DNA from: a candidate division KSB1 bacterium
GTDB taxonomy: Bacteria > Zhuqueibacterota > Zhuqueibacteria > Zhuqueibacterales > Zhuqueibacteraceae
Length of the DNA stretch: 41,991 bases
Direction: 5' to 3'
Assembly: GCA_034506175.1 (NCBI GenBank)
Contig: JAPDQB010000053.1
Coordinates: 1 to 41,991, forward strand
Position 1 is the stretch's first letter, and each line of letters starts with the position of its first letter. A model generated the notes under the pieces. That model saw only the letters and a program-made list of their open reading frames with translations, did no database searches and was not told where the DNA came from. Positions 18,015 to 28,400 of the stretch are shown one piece after another. Position numbers and translations under genes: made by a program.

Positions 18015-19526
18015 TTATTTTCGCGTCATGTTCTGCACCAGTTGCTGCAAAATTTCCTCGCGCGTTTTTTGTTCCTGTTGTTTGCGGTAAATCGCCGGCG
18101 GGGCGACGCGGTCGCGGCATTGTGCGGCCGAAAGCCCGCAGCGCTCGCAGGTTTCGTTCACGTCGATGCGTGGCACTGCCGGATCGTTCCAAAACCGCAC
18201 GGTTTGCTTGAATGTGTCATCGATTAAAAAGCCGAGACTGATGCTCGAGTTGGTTCCCTCGGTCAGCGCCAGCGAACGCGCCAGCGTGATCACAAAAAAT
18301 TCGGCGTCGCTTTCGATAAAATGCGAGCGTTGCGCGCCGACCAACGGCGCTTTGGCCTTGCCCGGCTTTTGCATTTTGGCCAGTTTTTTGAGCAAATCAA
18401 TCGACAGCCAGCGCCGGCAATAATGCTCGTTCAAACCGATGCCGTGCGGCACGAGCATGCGCGACATGTTCAGCTCCTTGGTCAAGCGATAAACGTCGGT
18501 GCCGGCTTCGTTGTTGAAGCGGAGATAAAACATTTCCGGCATGTTGAAAAGCTTGGGCACGATCTGGCTGAGGCGATAGAGAAACATTTCCGGCGTGGCC
18601 TCGTAACGCCGCATCAGCGCCAGAAATTTTTCGCCCTCCCACTTCTCACTGCGAAAAAATCCCGTCAAATCTTTTTGCAAAAATTCGCGGTTGATGAATA
18701 ATGCGCCGGAAAAATAAGAGGCTTTGTAGTTGTTGAGCACCTGCTCGAACGATTCCACTTTCAACCATGAGGAAGTGACCGCACGCTCTATCAGCCCGAG
18801 ATAGCAATAGCCGATTTCCCGCCCGAGAATGAAGGCTTTTTGCGCCGGCAGCAATTTCGGATTGAGCAACAAGCGCGGCCGCTCGCCGTCAATCCAGATC
18901 GAGCGGAAACCTTGCAGCTCCGGATAGCGCGCCAGCGTGGTTTCGTCGATCGTATACTTGTACTCGTTGGTCAGCACCGCCTTGATTTGCTGAGCCGGAA
19001 GCGGCGGGGCGGTTTTCCAGCGATGCTCGGCGAGGAATCGAGCCGCGGCGTTTTCAAGCTCCTCGAAATAATTCTGATGCATTTTTTGATACGACCGCAG
19101 CGCCGCAAACAGAAAATGCTCCACCCGCATGTCATAGGTTTTCCCGATTTCCCCGAACGTGCGGAGCAGCGCCCCGGCTTCCTGCGGCGCGTGCGCCATA
19201 AGATCGACGATGTCCCGCGGCGCAATCCCAAAAATTTGAAACGGAAACTCCTTCAGCAGCGGCGAATTGAGCAGTGCCTTCACCGCATCCAATTCTTCGT
19301 TGACTTTGGTTGAAACCAATTCGTCAAAGGAAAGCCCCAGCGCTTTCGCGATTTCGATGATTTTGTCCGGATTGGGATATTTTTTGCCTTTTTCAATCTC
19401 GCTGAGATAAGAAAACGACAAGCCCGCTTTTCCGGCCAACTCTTTTAACGTGTAGCCCTTTTCATGGCGCCATTGTTTCAATTTGACGCCGAAAAGCAGC
19501 CGCAAATCGTCGCCGCTGAGATTCAT
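18015..19526 (-). CDS. XRE-family regulator, ScfR/RamB-like
   Basis: Cytosolic transcription factor of 503 aa. The N-terminal HTH_3 domain (residues about 10-65) reads GVKLKQWRHEKGYTLKELAG then GLSFSYLSEIEKGKKYPN. The middle is an ImmA/IrrE-like domain whose HExxH motif is replaced by ILGREIGYCYLG, so no peptidase activity is expected. The C-terminal part resembles the DUF2083 domain of short-chain fatty-acyl regulators, ending with a Cys pair cluster (CERCGLSAAQCRDR). Known relatives sense acyl-CoA-type metabolites and control acetate, propionate or glyoxylate metabolism; the target here is unknown. ATG at 19526 is chosen because GGAG lies 6 nt upstream; the frame opens four codons earlier at a TTG. 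The promoter at 19570-19597 is flanked by CGTTTGT repeats. Confidence 0.85.
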   Translation of the reverse strand: MNLSGDDLRLLFGVKLKQWRHEKGYTLKELAGKAGLSFSYLSEIEKGKKYPNPDKIIEIAKALGLSFDELVSTKVNEELDAVKALLNSPLLKEFPFQIFGIAPRDIVDLMAHAPQEAGALLRTFGEIGKTYDMRVEHFLFAALRSYQKMHQNYFEELENAAARFLAEHRWKTAPPLPAQQIKAVLTNEYKYTIDETTLARYPELQGFRSIWIDGERPRLLLNPKLLPAQKAFILGREIGYCYLGLIERAVTSSWLKVESFEQVLNNYKASYFSGALFINREFLQKDLTGFFRSEKWEGEKFLALMRRYEATPEMFLYRLSQIVPKLFNMPEMFYLRFNNEAGTDVYRLTKELNMSRMLVPHGIGLNEHYCRRWLSIDLLKKLAKMQKPGKAKAPLVGAQRSHFIESDAEFFVITLARSLALTEGTNSSISLGFLIDDTFKQTVRFWNDPAVPRIDVNETCERCGLSAAQCRDRVAPPAIYRKQQEQKTREEILQQLVQNMTRK

Positions 19527-19569
19527 CGAAAGCTCCAAAGGATCGTCAAAACTCGTTTGTCTGAGTCAA

Positions 19570-19597
19570 AATATAGCACAAAATCCGAAGGATGCAA
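19570..19597 (-). promoter_or_regulatory. Promoter and possible autoregulatory sites of the XRE regulator
   Basis: On the minus strand TTGCAT (19597-19592), a 16-nt spacer, TATATT (19575-19570). Direct repeats CGTTTGT on the plus strand at 19554-19560 and 19598-19604 flank the promoter, 44 bp apart (about four helical turns), fitting a regulator binding on one face of the DNA. Confidence 0.5.
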
Positions 19598-19688
19598 CGT
19601 TTGTTTTATCGGCAGGATAAATTAAATTCGCGCAGGCGCCCCAAAATAAAAACAGAGTAAACTTGGGTTATTTTACAGCCTCGTTTGG

Positions 19689-19790
19689 CACGAGATACGG
19701 AGAGCACCAGGAAAACACGGAGAATTTAACGGGCAAGAATACCGATTTTTTACCCGGTGTATGTATCTTAGTGCTCTCCGATACGCCGTG
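19689..19790. repeat. Palindromic intergenic element with approx. 20-bp arms
   Basis: 19689-19707 pairs imperfectly with 19771-19790 (shared core CGGAGAGCAC). The interior carries CACGGAG words of the kind repeated in many environmental genomes. It lies between the TPR gene end and the XRE regulator promoter. The remaining 19539-19817 gap holds only that promoter. Confidence 0.6.
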
Positions 19791-19817
19791 TTGAATAAGC
19801 AACTTGCAGGATTGTGA

Positions 19818-21092
19818 TTAATTTGACGCGTTGGCGGCGATAATCTTTTTCGCCTCATTATACGAAAGCGCGCGTTCGATATTGTTCGTCGTGTATTTGA
19901 TGATTTCTTCACAGAGTTTGAGCGCTTGTGTCTTGTCGCCGGCTTTCAACGTGGCGCGCGCCAGCAGCAGTTTATGAAACGGATCGTTGAGATCGGTTTG
20001 CTTCAAATGCTCGATGGCCGCCGCATAATCGCCTTTTTCGAGCTTGATGTAACCGGCCAGATAATGATACGCCGGTACATATTGCTTGCCTTGCTCCCCG
20101 CCATCATCGATCATTTTTTTAACCTGCTCGGCGATCTGCCAGGCTTCATCGTGCTTGCCCATCTTGGCGAGCGTGCGGGCGCGGCCGTGGTGCATGCGCC
20201 CGAGCCAGACGAGTTTTTGGGTGCTGTCAATCTGGCTGGGCGGCACAGACTTGTAGCCGATCTCGTAGCAGCGCAGCGCTTCGGCCGTTCTGCCAAATTC
20301 CAAATTGATACGGGCTTTGTGATTCCAAATCCACACCGGCGGAAAGCCTTGCGCCGCGCCGTTGCGATTGTAGCGATCCATATATTCGTCGAGCGTTTTC
20401 AGGGCATTGTCAGGCTTGCCTTCGTAAAGATCGGCCCAAATCTGCCCAAAAAACGGCCCGAATGGCGTGGCATCCGGGTCGACTTTGGCGACAACTTGTT
20501 TGTAATACATTCGTGCCTTGTCGTATTTATCCTGCAGCAAATAACAATCGCCGATAAAGGTTGAGGCTCGCGGCAGGCTGGCGTCAATTTTGTTCGCGGC
20601 TTCAAACGCGGCAATGGCAGCGGTGAAATTTCCCTTGCGCCGTTCGATCTGACCGAGCATCATGTACACCATGCGGTCTTCCGGCAGCATTTGGTTGAGC
20701 TGCTTGAAGATTTCCAACGCCTTGTCATCTTCATTTTTGTAGTAATGCGCCATGCCCTGCAGATAAAGCTGCTCGCCTTTGGAGGCTGTGGGGGAGAGCG
20801 CTAAAAATTTGTCGATATGTTTTTGGCGCTGCGCTGCTGGAGTGGTCGCGGCCACCAGCATGTGCGCCATGGCGAAATTCGAATCTGCTGCTACGGCTTT
20901 GCGCGCCAACTGCGGAACGTCCTGGCCGAACGATTCCTGCGATTTGATCGCCTGCATGAAATGCTCTTTCGCCTGCGGCGAATTCGTCGTCAACGTCAAT
21001 TTCTTTTGCGCGAAGCCGGACGTGGCCGCGAGCACACCGCACAGAATCAGGCAACGAGCAAGTCCTGAAACAAAATTTTTGCTTTTCAGCAT
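19818..21092 (-). CDS. Exported TPR-repeat protein
   Basis: Protein of 424 aa with a Sec signal peptide (CLILCGVLAATSGFAQ, cleavage after about residue 28) and no membrane anchor, hence periplasmic or secreted. The rest is a helical solenoid of TPR-like repeats. Clear ones are LYLQGMAHYYKNEDDKALEI (about residue 108), VYMMLGQIERRKGNFTAAIA (about 140), FIGDCYLLQDKYDKARMYYK and AYHYLAGYIKLEKGDYAAAI. TPR arrays mediate protein-protein contacts; no enzymatic domain is present. GGAGG lies 6 nt before the ATG. It is 96 nt downstream of the endolysin-like gene and may be the last gene of that transcript, but I see no functional link. Confidence 0.85.
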   Translation of the reverse strand: MLKSKNFVSGLARCLILCGVLAATSGFAQKKLTLTTNSPQAKEHFMQAIKSQESFGQDVPQLARKAVAADSNFAMAHMLVAATTPAAQRQKHIDKFLALSPTASKGEQLYLQGMAHYYKNEDDKALEIFKQLNQMLPEDRMVYMMLGQIERRKGNFTAAIAAFEAANKIDASLPRASTFIGDCYLLQDKYDKARMYYKQVVAKVDPDATPFGPFFGQIWADLYEGKPDNALKTLDEYMDRYNRNGAAQGFPPVWIWNHKARINLEFGRTAEALRCYEIGYKSVPPSQIDSTQKLVWLGRMHHGRARTLAKMGKHDEAWQIAEQVKKMIDDGGEQGKQYVPAYHYLAGYIKLEKGDYAAAIEHLKQTDLNDPFHKLLLARATLKAGDKTQALKLCEEIIKYTTNNIERALSYNEAKKIIAANASN

Positions 21093-21188
21093 GTTTTACC
21101 TCCGCCTGGTTTAATTTGGTGAATTTGGCATTTTTTGATGATAGACTTGCCACATGCCATCTCGTTCAAGAAAATCTCACTGATTTCT

Positions 21189-21971
21189 CTAAACCTGGAA
21201 ACGAATGAAATCCTTGCCATCAACCGATCGCGTGCGCTGACATACTTCATATCCGTTGCTGCTGCCGCCGTCGTTGGTATTCCCTTCAATCGTTGCAAAC
21301 ACCGGCCCCGCGCCTTCAAAACTAAAACCGGTATGGACCCAATCCGTTGCTGTCTGTCGAACCAGAAATAATTGAGCCGATCCTAAAGTCGACCACGGTA
21401 CATTGCCGTTAGCTATTTGAGCGCCTTGAACAAATAACCCGGCTTGTTTAGCTTGATAAGCCAGTGAGTCGCAAGAGACGGAACCGGCTATGGGCATGGG
21501 ACGATTCAATAGCATGCAAGCCTGTTTCATCACGAAAGTCACAAAGCCGGCACACCAACGCCACGCGGGTCCCTGATTGCCCCCAACATAAATTCTTACC
21601 CATGGCCCGCAGTTATCGCCTCCGATTTCGATGGGATGCTGAGCAAGATGCTGCTTCGCCACTCTTAAGATGGCCTCGGATAATGTCACATTGGCCTGAA
21701 AGTTTATGGGTTGCAACGCCTTGTTGAGCGGCTCGACCAATGCACTCCAGGTCTGTTGATTTACTTTTCCTGAAGCCGGTATTCCTTTGGACTGCTGGAA
21801 CACCTTGACACATTTTTCAGTGGCGTCGCCAAAATCACCATCAACGGCGGTTGCGAATCCGTCAATGCTCAGCCATTCCTGAACTCGGCGGACTTTTGCT
21901 CCCGTATCGCCTTTTTTGATTATGGCATCGAATGCCAATTCTCTGGTGACGTAGGATGGATAGTTGGGCAT
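21189..21971 (-). CDS. Endolysin-like protein: peptidoglycan-binding domain plus CHAP/NlpC-type peptidase
   Basis: Protein of 260 aa without signal peptide. Residues about 18-80 form a peptidoglycan-binding domain (KGDTGAKVRRVQEWLSIDG ... VDGDFGDATEKCVKVFQQ). The C-terminal half looks like a papain-like amidase/endopeptidase: Cys140 in WRWCAGFVTFVMKQA, His213 in DWVHTGF, and Glu229/Asn231 in IEGNTND. This fits endolysins and related cell-wall hydrolases. A strong SD (GAGGAG) lies 8 nt before the ATG. It lies directly behind the TcA gene and the amylase remnant, in the same direction. Known: some Tc loci carry lysis cassettes that release the toxin. A similar role here is inference; no holin or spanin is visible. 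A phage remnant or effector is the alternative. Confidence 0.8.
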   Translation of the reverse strand: MPNYPSYVTRELAFDAIIKKGDTGAKVRRVQEWLSIDGFATAVDGDFGDATEKCVKVFQQSKGIPASGKVNQQTWSALVEPLNKALQPINFQANVTLSEAILRVAKQHLAQHPIEIGGDNCGPWVRIYVGGNQGPAWRWCAGFVTFVMKQACMLLNRPMPIAGSVSCDSLAYQAKQAGLFVQGAQIANGNVPWSTLGSAQLFLVRQTATDWVHTGFSFEGAGPVFATIEGNTNDGGSSNGYEVCQRTRSVDGKDFIRFQV

Positions 21972-22007
21972 AAGATGATCTCCTCGTGTTTAAGAAAATT
22001 AGTCAGG

Positions 22008-22085
22008 TTACAATCTTGGATCCACCGGCTCGCTCCCCAGCGCCAGCACGCCAAACACGCATTCGTGTACGCGGCGCAAAGACTC
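22008..22085 (-). repeat. Conserved coding tail, copy 1 (ESLRRVHE...VDPRL-stop)
   Basis: A 26-codon segment ending in TAA encodes ESLRRVHECVFGVLALGS then EPVDPRL. A second copy at 41602-41679 is identical at 60 of 78 bases; of 15 differing codons, 10 are synonymous, so both were selected as protein. This copy follows, in another frame, the truncated amylase remnant. It looks like the C-terminus of a lost gene. I do not recognise the parent family. Confidence 0.6.
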
Positions 22086-22111
22086 CTTTCGCACAAAGCC
22101 CTCCAAACTTT

Positions 22112-22405
22112 CAACCCCGAGGCTGAATTCACGGTGCCACCGATGAATTTTCCGCCGGCTTCGAACCAACGTCTTTTATTCTCCGCGGTTCTGGTCGCAT
22201 TGCCGCGATCCTCATTTTTAAACATCGGCGTTATGCCGCTGGCAACGATATTTCCCTCATTGTCCCGATGGCCCTGTTCTTTTCCGTCGGAAAAGCGATC
22301 GAGCATCAGGAAATAGAGGACTTGATCTTCCCGAGCGGCGGGAGAGGGGAAGAAATCGTGATTGGTGAGAGTCGCGAAATTTAATTCAGATAGCTGTTTT
22401 TTCAA
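22112..22405 (-). pseudogene. Alpha-amylase-family N-terminal remnant
   Basis: About 97 codons resemble the start of a glycoside hydrolase 13 alpha-amylase: VLYFLMLDRFSDGKEQGHRD, then TPMFKNEDRGNA and FEAGGKFIGGTVNSA, where complete enzymes continue into the first barrel strands (GGTLKGL...). The similarity ends at about 22112, and the frame continues through unrelated sequence to 21920, overlapping the endolysin start. None of the catalytic Asp/Glu residues are present. The start is TTG at 22405 with an AAGGAAAGGA purine stretch upstream, 22 nt after the TcA stop. A truncated gene left between TcA and the endolysin is the best reading. Confidence 0.6.
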
Positions 22406-22427
22406 TGATGTTAATCACGTCCTTTCC

Positions 22428-25400
22428 TTATTTCATCTTCGCAACCAGATTAACTTTATGATGCTCTCCTATTAGACTGCATTCGCGTGGGGTGGTCGCT
22501 TCATACCCGCAGAACAGAAATGCGCGTGAGATTTCACCAATCCCGGACGGAAAGCGAAATGTCCCAAGATCGTGGTGCCCACTTTGAGGCAGCGGTCCCA
22601 AGCGAATGTCGAGAACACCATGATACAGGCATGGCCATTCGGCGCTGGCGACACAATTGATACTCTGCACTTCACATTCGCAACGCTCGTCCTTTGCATG
22701 CCCAATCATATGGCCCGCCAGGAATTCGACGAGGTGATGAGCGCTCGGCTCCGCTCCCGGTGCCTCGAATAAAATCGCCAGCCGATTGATCTTCACCTCA
22801 CGATGACCGGGCAGAAACGGGAACATGTTGCGGCCAAGCCGGAGGCCGAATTCTCTTGCCGCACTTTTCTCGGCGGAACAGTTCTGGAAAAGCTGCCAAG
22901 CCTCCGGTAACTCGCGCTGAACATCGAAGAACCGCACGCCGGCGCCGGGCAAATTCTGCTGCGCCACTTCGTTGGCAGCGCGGCGCAACGCTTCGCCGCC
23001 TTCACGCGCCGTGTAATTCAGGTGCAGAACCACGTCGCTGATGGTTTCCACATCGAACTGGTTGTTCTCTTGCGGCAGCTCGATGCGCCAGCGACTCACC
23101 GCACCGGCAAATTCGAACGGCAAATAGCGTTCGTCGCGGAAGTTCAGCTCGAACATCCCGGAATCGTTCTGGCCACCGGAGGTGGCGATGGCTTCGGTGG
23201 CAGCATACGTGGAAACCACACGCGGATCATCGGGCAGCGCCTGATAGCCGTTTTGCCAGCGCTCGTCGTGACAGCAGGTGTGCGGCGGCTTCACGAGCCG
23301 GGGATCAACCCGCGTTTTGCTGCTCAACAGGGTCAGGCGGCAGTGTACGCCGGTGTATGGCCCGACCACACACGGAATCGTCATCGTCACGTTCTTGAGG
23401 CGTCGCATGTAATGGCCTGGATAATCGAGGTCGAACATCCATTCGGGTATTTCAATCTCACAACAGCCGTTTACTTGAAGTTGCAGGAGGGCCATCGGGA
23501 AATGCAGGCGTAAGGATATGTGCTTGGTGAGCTCGTACTCACGGAGGTTCTCATCGTAGTAGGCTTTTTCCATGTGTCGCACCGCCAATTGCAGCCGCTC
23601 ACCGGCGAGCAGCCCTTCGTGCAGGTTGTCCCAAATCTCTGCCGGGATGAATTGTCGCGCCGTGTGGCCGCGCTCGAAGTTGAAGGCGCGTTGTGCCTGG
23701 CGCGCGCAATGCAATGCCATTTCATACATTTGATAATAAATGGCCGCGGTTTCCTGTTGCATCCACAGATAGAGGGCGTGGTTGGTGAACTTGTCGCGCA
23801 GGAAGTCATGCACTTCCGCAGCGTTTTCGATTTGCTGCTGGTGATTATTCAGTTCTCGCAACGCGATGTCGCGGCGCCGTTCGGCGGCAAGGATTTGCCG
23901 CTCGATTTGTTCGATTTCAACAGTGAGCACATTCACTTGATGTTGCCATTCCTGCTCGCGGCGTTCCCAGCCGGCTTTTGTCAGCCCCAGAGATGCTATG
24001 GTGTTGAGAATATCCGCCACCGTAATGGCAATCTTTCCGGCCGCCGAAAAAATCATGCTCATTTTGGTGCCCGGAGGCAGTTTGACAAGACTAACAGGGA
24101 ACCCCACATACGGGTCAGGAATCAAATTCATCGCCTGACCAATCGCTTCAGCAATATTACCAGCCGCTCTCAATGTGGTCGAGCTAATGGTGAGCGGCTC
24201 GTATTGCGCTTCCCCGGCAATCAAGCCGGCAGCGATCAGATTCTGGTAATATTGCAGGCGCGTCTGCGCAATCTGCTTGGTTTTTTGCAAAGCTTGCACC
24301 TGCCAATCCGCCTCGCGCCACTGATTTTGGCGAACTTCCAAGGCCAGGTTGAGCAACTGCCGCTCGTGCATGGCGCGCATGGTGGACAGATACTCGGCAT
24401 CGCCTTTTTCATAAGCCGCCAGCAAAGCAGCGCCCAAGGCGCGCACCTCGCCGGTGATTTCCTGGGCTTTTTGCACCAGGACCATAAAGCGATACGGGCT
24501 TTGCGGCAGACACCAGTCACTTTCATCCGCGCAAACATCTTTCGTTATTTTCCAGCAATCCCGAATCTCGCTGTTACCGAAATAAGGCATATCGAGATTC
24601 GGCCGGCCGTTTTTCAGTCGCTTGGCGTTCAGACAGGCATGAATCAAGGCCAGACGATCGTTGACGCTGGTATAAAGGCACATCAGTCGCGGATTGATCG
24701 GGGCGCACTCAGGTTCAAACTCCGCAACTTTGGATGCCGCTGGAGCATCATCTTTGGCTAACACTGTAATCGGCATAGCGCCCAAAATCTTAGCCGCGGT
24801 GTCAAAAATCAAACGCGCCTGTTGGAAAGCTTCCGGTGTGTTTTTGCGCATCAGCGCATCGCCCCATTGCAACAAAGTATCCAAATAGTGCAGCAGAATC
24901 GCGCGCTCTTTCACTTCTGCTTCGGAGACCGGATCGCTGGCGCAGCAACATTCTTCAGCCCGTTGGGTGACAACTGGTTCTGTAGGAATACCTTCCGGAT
25001 CGGTTGGCGCCTCATCTTCTTCCCCACCAGTGGATGGGCAAATCATCCAGGTATTATCATTCAACAATGGGTTGTAAACGAATTCATACCACTTCACTGC
25101 TTCCTCAAAACGGCAATGCGCGCGAAGGTGACCAGCCACCGCGATGGCCGGGCTGAACAGCGAAGGCGGCAACAACGGCGCGCCGGGGTTGAACCAGGCA
25201 AAGTATGGATAGGCGGCCATGCCACCGACCAAAGGTGGGGCGGTTGCGACTGCAACTTGCGGCAGTGTAATTGCCTCATCCGTCGCCAGATCGTAACGGA
25301 AGCCCGGCGGTGGCTCCGGGGCGTAACCAATTGGAGCTTCACCACCCGTTATCTCGAAACGAAGTGAGTCGCCGCGGCGGCCGGCGAAGACCAATTGCGG

Positions 25401-28400
25401 CGTTGTGCCCGGAGCAATCCGCACGCCTTCGTACGACTGTCGGGGTTGCTGGAACTCGCCATTATGGACGCGGCACCAACGCAGGTGTACCATCGGCTTT
25501 GAATTCCACTGTAACAAACCTGGCAATTTGTCCGGGCGGTGCCAATCCGTTTGCGGGTCACCAAGAATACCGCCGTTCGGATCTTCCGCAATAGCGCCCC
25601 ATTCGGCTACTTGTTCTTGCTCGTCATAGTAGCGCGTGTCTTCAATCCAGAAGTAATATTCATCCATCAGAGCCGGATGCGCTTTGCCGCATACGCTGCA
25701 GCAAGCGGACGATTCCGATGGATTGCACTTGGGCGCAAACGTCGTCGTGGCCGGAGGAATACCTGCCGCAGCCACCCGAATAAATTTCGTGCCCAAGCGG
25801 ACGGTTGCCTGCAGCCACATTGGCAAGTCGGCAACATTGATTTGCTGTGGATTGGCAACCGCAAGGAGGACCGGCACATCATTCGGTTGGTCAGCCGGCG
25901 GCTCGGATGGATTATCTCCCGGTGTTTGGCCCCGGCTTGCAATATTCATTGGCGCCAGCCAGGTTGGGCGTGCATGACGGTCCGGTGTGCCCATCAAGCC
26001 TAGCCCTTCCGGCGCCGGATTGAGGAATTGCATGATCGCTGGTTCGCGATATTGGAGCAGCGTTATTCCCGGATGCACGGGCGGTCGTGAGCCGTTCCAA
26101 TAAGTCAAACCACCCGGCACCGGCATCGTCAGCGTAGCGCGGCGCAGCTCGGATTCCAAAAACTGGAACGCCTCGGTCTGCTTCGCGTCTTGCAATTCAT
26201 CCCATTCGATCCAGTTTTCCCGATAAATGAATCGTCGTTTGCAGGCTTCCCAGGTGCGGAAAGTGGCAAAGTGGCGCTCCCAAGCCAGCACGAAACCCGG
26301 CAAAATCACAAATCCCGACTCCAATCCAAGGCGGGCGCGCTGAACAAACAAGTGGGCGGCGCTCACGGCTTCTTCTATGCGGCTGGCCTTTTGACAAAGT
26401 CCCGCTTCCACGTCGAGCAGCAAAAGCTCGCTCAGGTGTTTGGCTTCCGTAGCAAACCCGCTCCAAGGCAACGGCACACGATTCATGTGCGTCAGGTAAG
26501 CCACTAACGCCTGCCTTCCGCGTTGGCGAAGAGCGTCATTGAGGCGTTTGATTTCTTCATAGCGGCGCGGCTCGCCGTTTTCGATGCAGCCGTCGCGATA
26601 GAATTGGGTCAGGTTGGCATTGCCGGTTATTTCCGGCCCGTCCGAGGCCCACAGAAACACTTCCGCGACGGTGATGTCTTTGGGATAAAAACACCGGAGC
26701 AACGCGCGCACCCATTTTTCAGAGTGCCAAACCCGCACCGCCCAACGATCGTCTTCCAGGTCAGCGCTGGTGACATCATAAGAAAGGTCGGTTTGCCCGG
26801 CATCGAAGAATTGCAGAACCAGCTTGTCATGTCGCAAATCCACGCCGATATGCCGCAGCAAATGCGCCGGGTTGTCTTCGTGCGTTTCAGCCGCTTCGTG
26901 GAACAAGAGCCAGGCCGGTTGCTCCGGCGAGCATTGGGTTTCGCGGCGCATAACCGTGTAGTCGAACAGCCGCTCCCACCAATCGAACATGGCCTGCCGG
27001 CGCTGGGCAGAAGGCGCCACGCGCTGGTCTTGCACAACCGGCGGTGCATAATAATTGTCCAAAACCGGCAGAAAATTGAAGTCAAAATTGGCCTTGTGCG
27101 TGACAAACGCCGCGCCGCTGCGATAGTAAGCTTGTCCGGAAAAATTAACCGGCTGCGCGAGCAGGTAGCCCAATTCCGACTGGCCGTCGTCGGCAATTCG
27201 TTTTGCCGAAAGATGAAGACGATTGACCAGCAGCATGGCTTTGAACGCGCGTTGATAAGTGCGCCGCATGTCGCGCACCGTGCTGGTGAAATGCGCCGCA
27301 AGAAAATCTTGTGCTGCGTTTGGCAACTGCAGGCCGGAATGCAACGCGGCGTTTTTCTGCTCCTGGAAGAGTTTGTCATGCGGCACGGCCAGCCACTCCA
27401 TGCCGGCGTCCGGCCCGTTGTATTTAAGCTGGAATCCGGTGGTTTGCGGGCAAACATCCTCCGGCCCGTCGAAGGCCAGCGGTTTTCGCTCCAGCTCGAT
27501 GCTCAATTCATAAAAGCCTTTTTTCAGCGCGATGGGTTTGGAGCAATCCGCCGGGGCTTCTTCGTTCGGCCAATCGTGAGCGAGCAGCACCCAGATTTTT
27601 TGGCCGCGCTTCAAGATAACGCGCCAACGGTGCGATTGGTCGGCTTTTTCAAAATCCGGCACTTTGCCCGCCGGAGTCGGCGCACCGGCGCTGAATCCGT
27701 ACTGGCCTTCGTTTTCAATCAACAAAAGACCCTGCCAGCGGAGCGTGAACGGCTCGGCTCCGCCTAGCATCGCGCCATCCGCATTCGCCATGGCAAAGCC
27801 ATTGCGTAGCGCCGCATAGCGCAGTTGCTCCGGCGAGAGCGTGAAACTCGCGGAATTCATCGTCGGCAGAATGGTCGGAATCGGCGCATTCCAGGCGTTC
27901 TCCTCCGCTCCGAAAGCATCTATGCCGCCGCGCACTTCGCGCCAGCGCAACATCTGGTTTGCTCCGAAATATTCGGCCAGCATCCCGGTTCCGGTCAAAC
28001 CCAGCAACGCCGCAAAAGCGCCGCCGTTGGGTTGCGGCTGCCAAGTGACATTGGGCGATTGGCCGTTGTCATTTTCCCAAGGCGTGAGGGCCATATTCTC
28101 ATCCGCCCACAGGTTTTTCAACAACAGCTTAGCCAACTCAGTACCCTCCGGATTGGCGCTGCTGGTAGCGTCGGCGGTATGAGCCGCCAAGTGCTCGGCT
28201 ATAATGTGACAACATTGGTAGAAACGAGCGAACTGCTGCTGGAACCAAGCCCAGCGTTTGGCCTCGTCCGGCTCCTGTATCAGTCGCTCTTCCGCCTCGC
28301 CAAAGTTATTAAAGATGAAAGCAAAATGCGCCAAATCCAGGCGCGGCTTAAAATAAAGATTACACACCGCACTTTGCTCGACGGGCGTAAGTTGGCGGAT

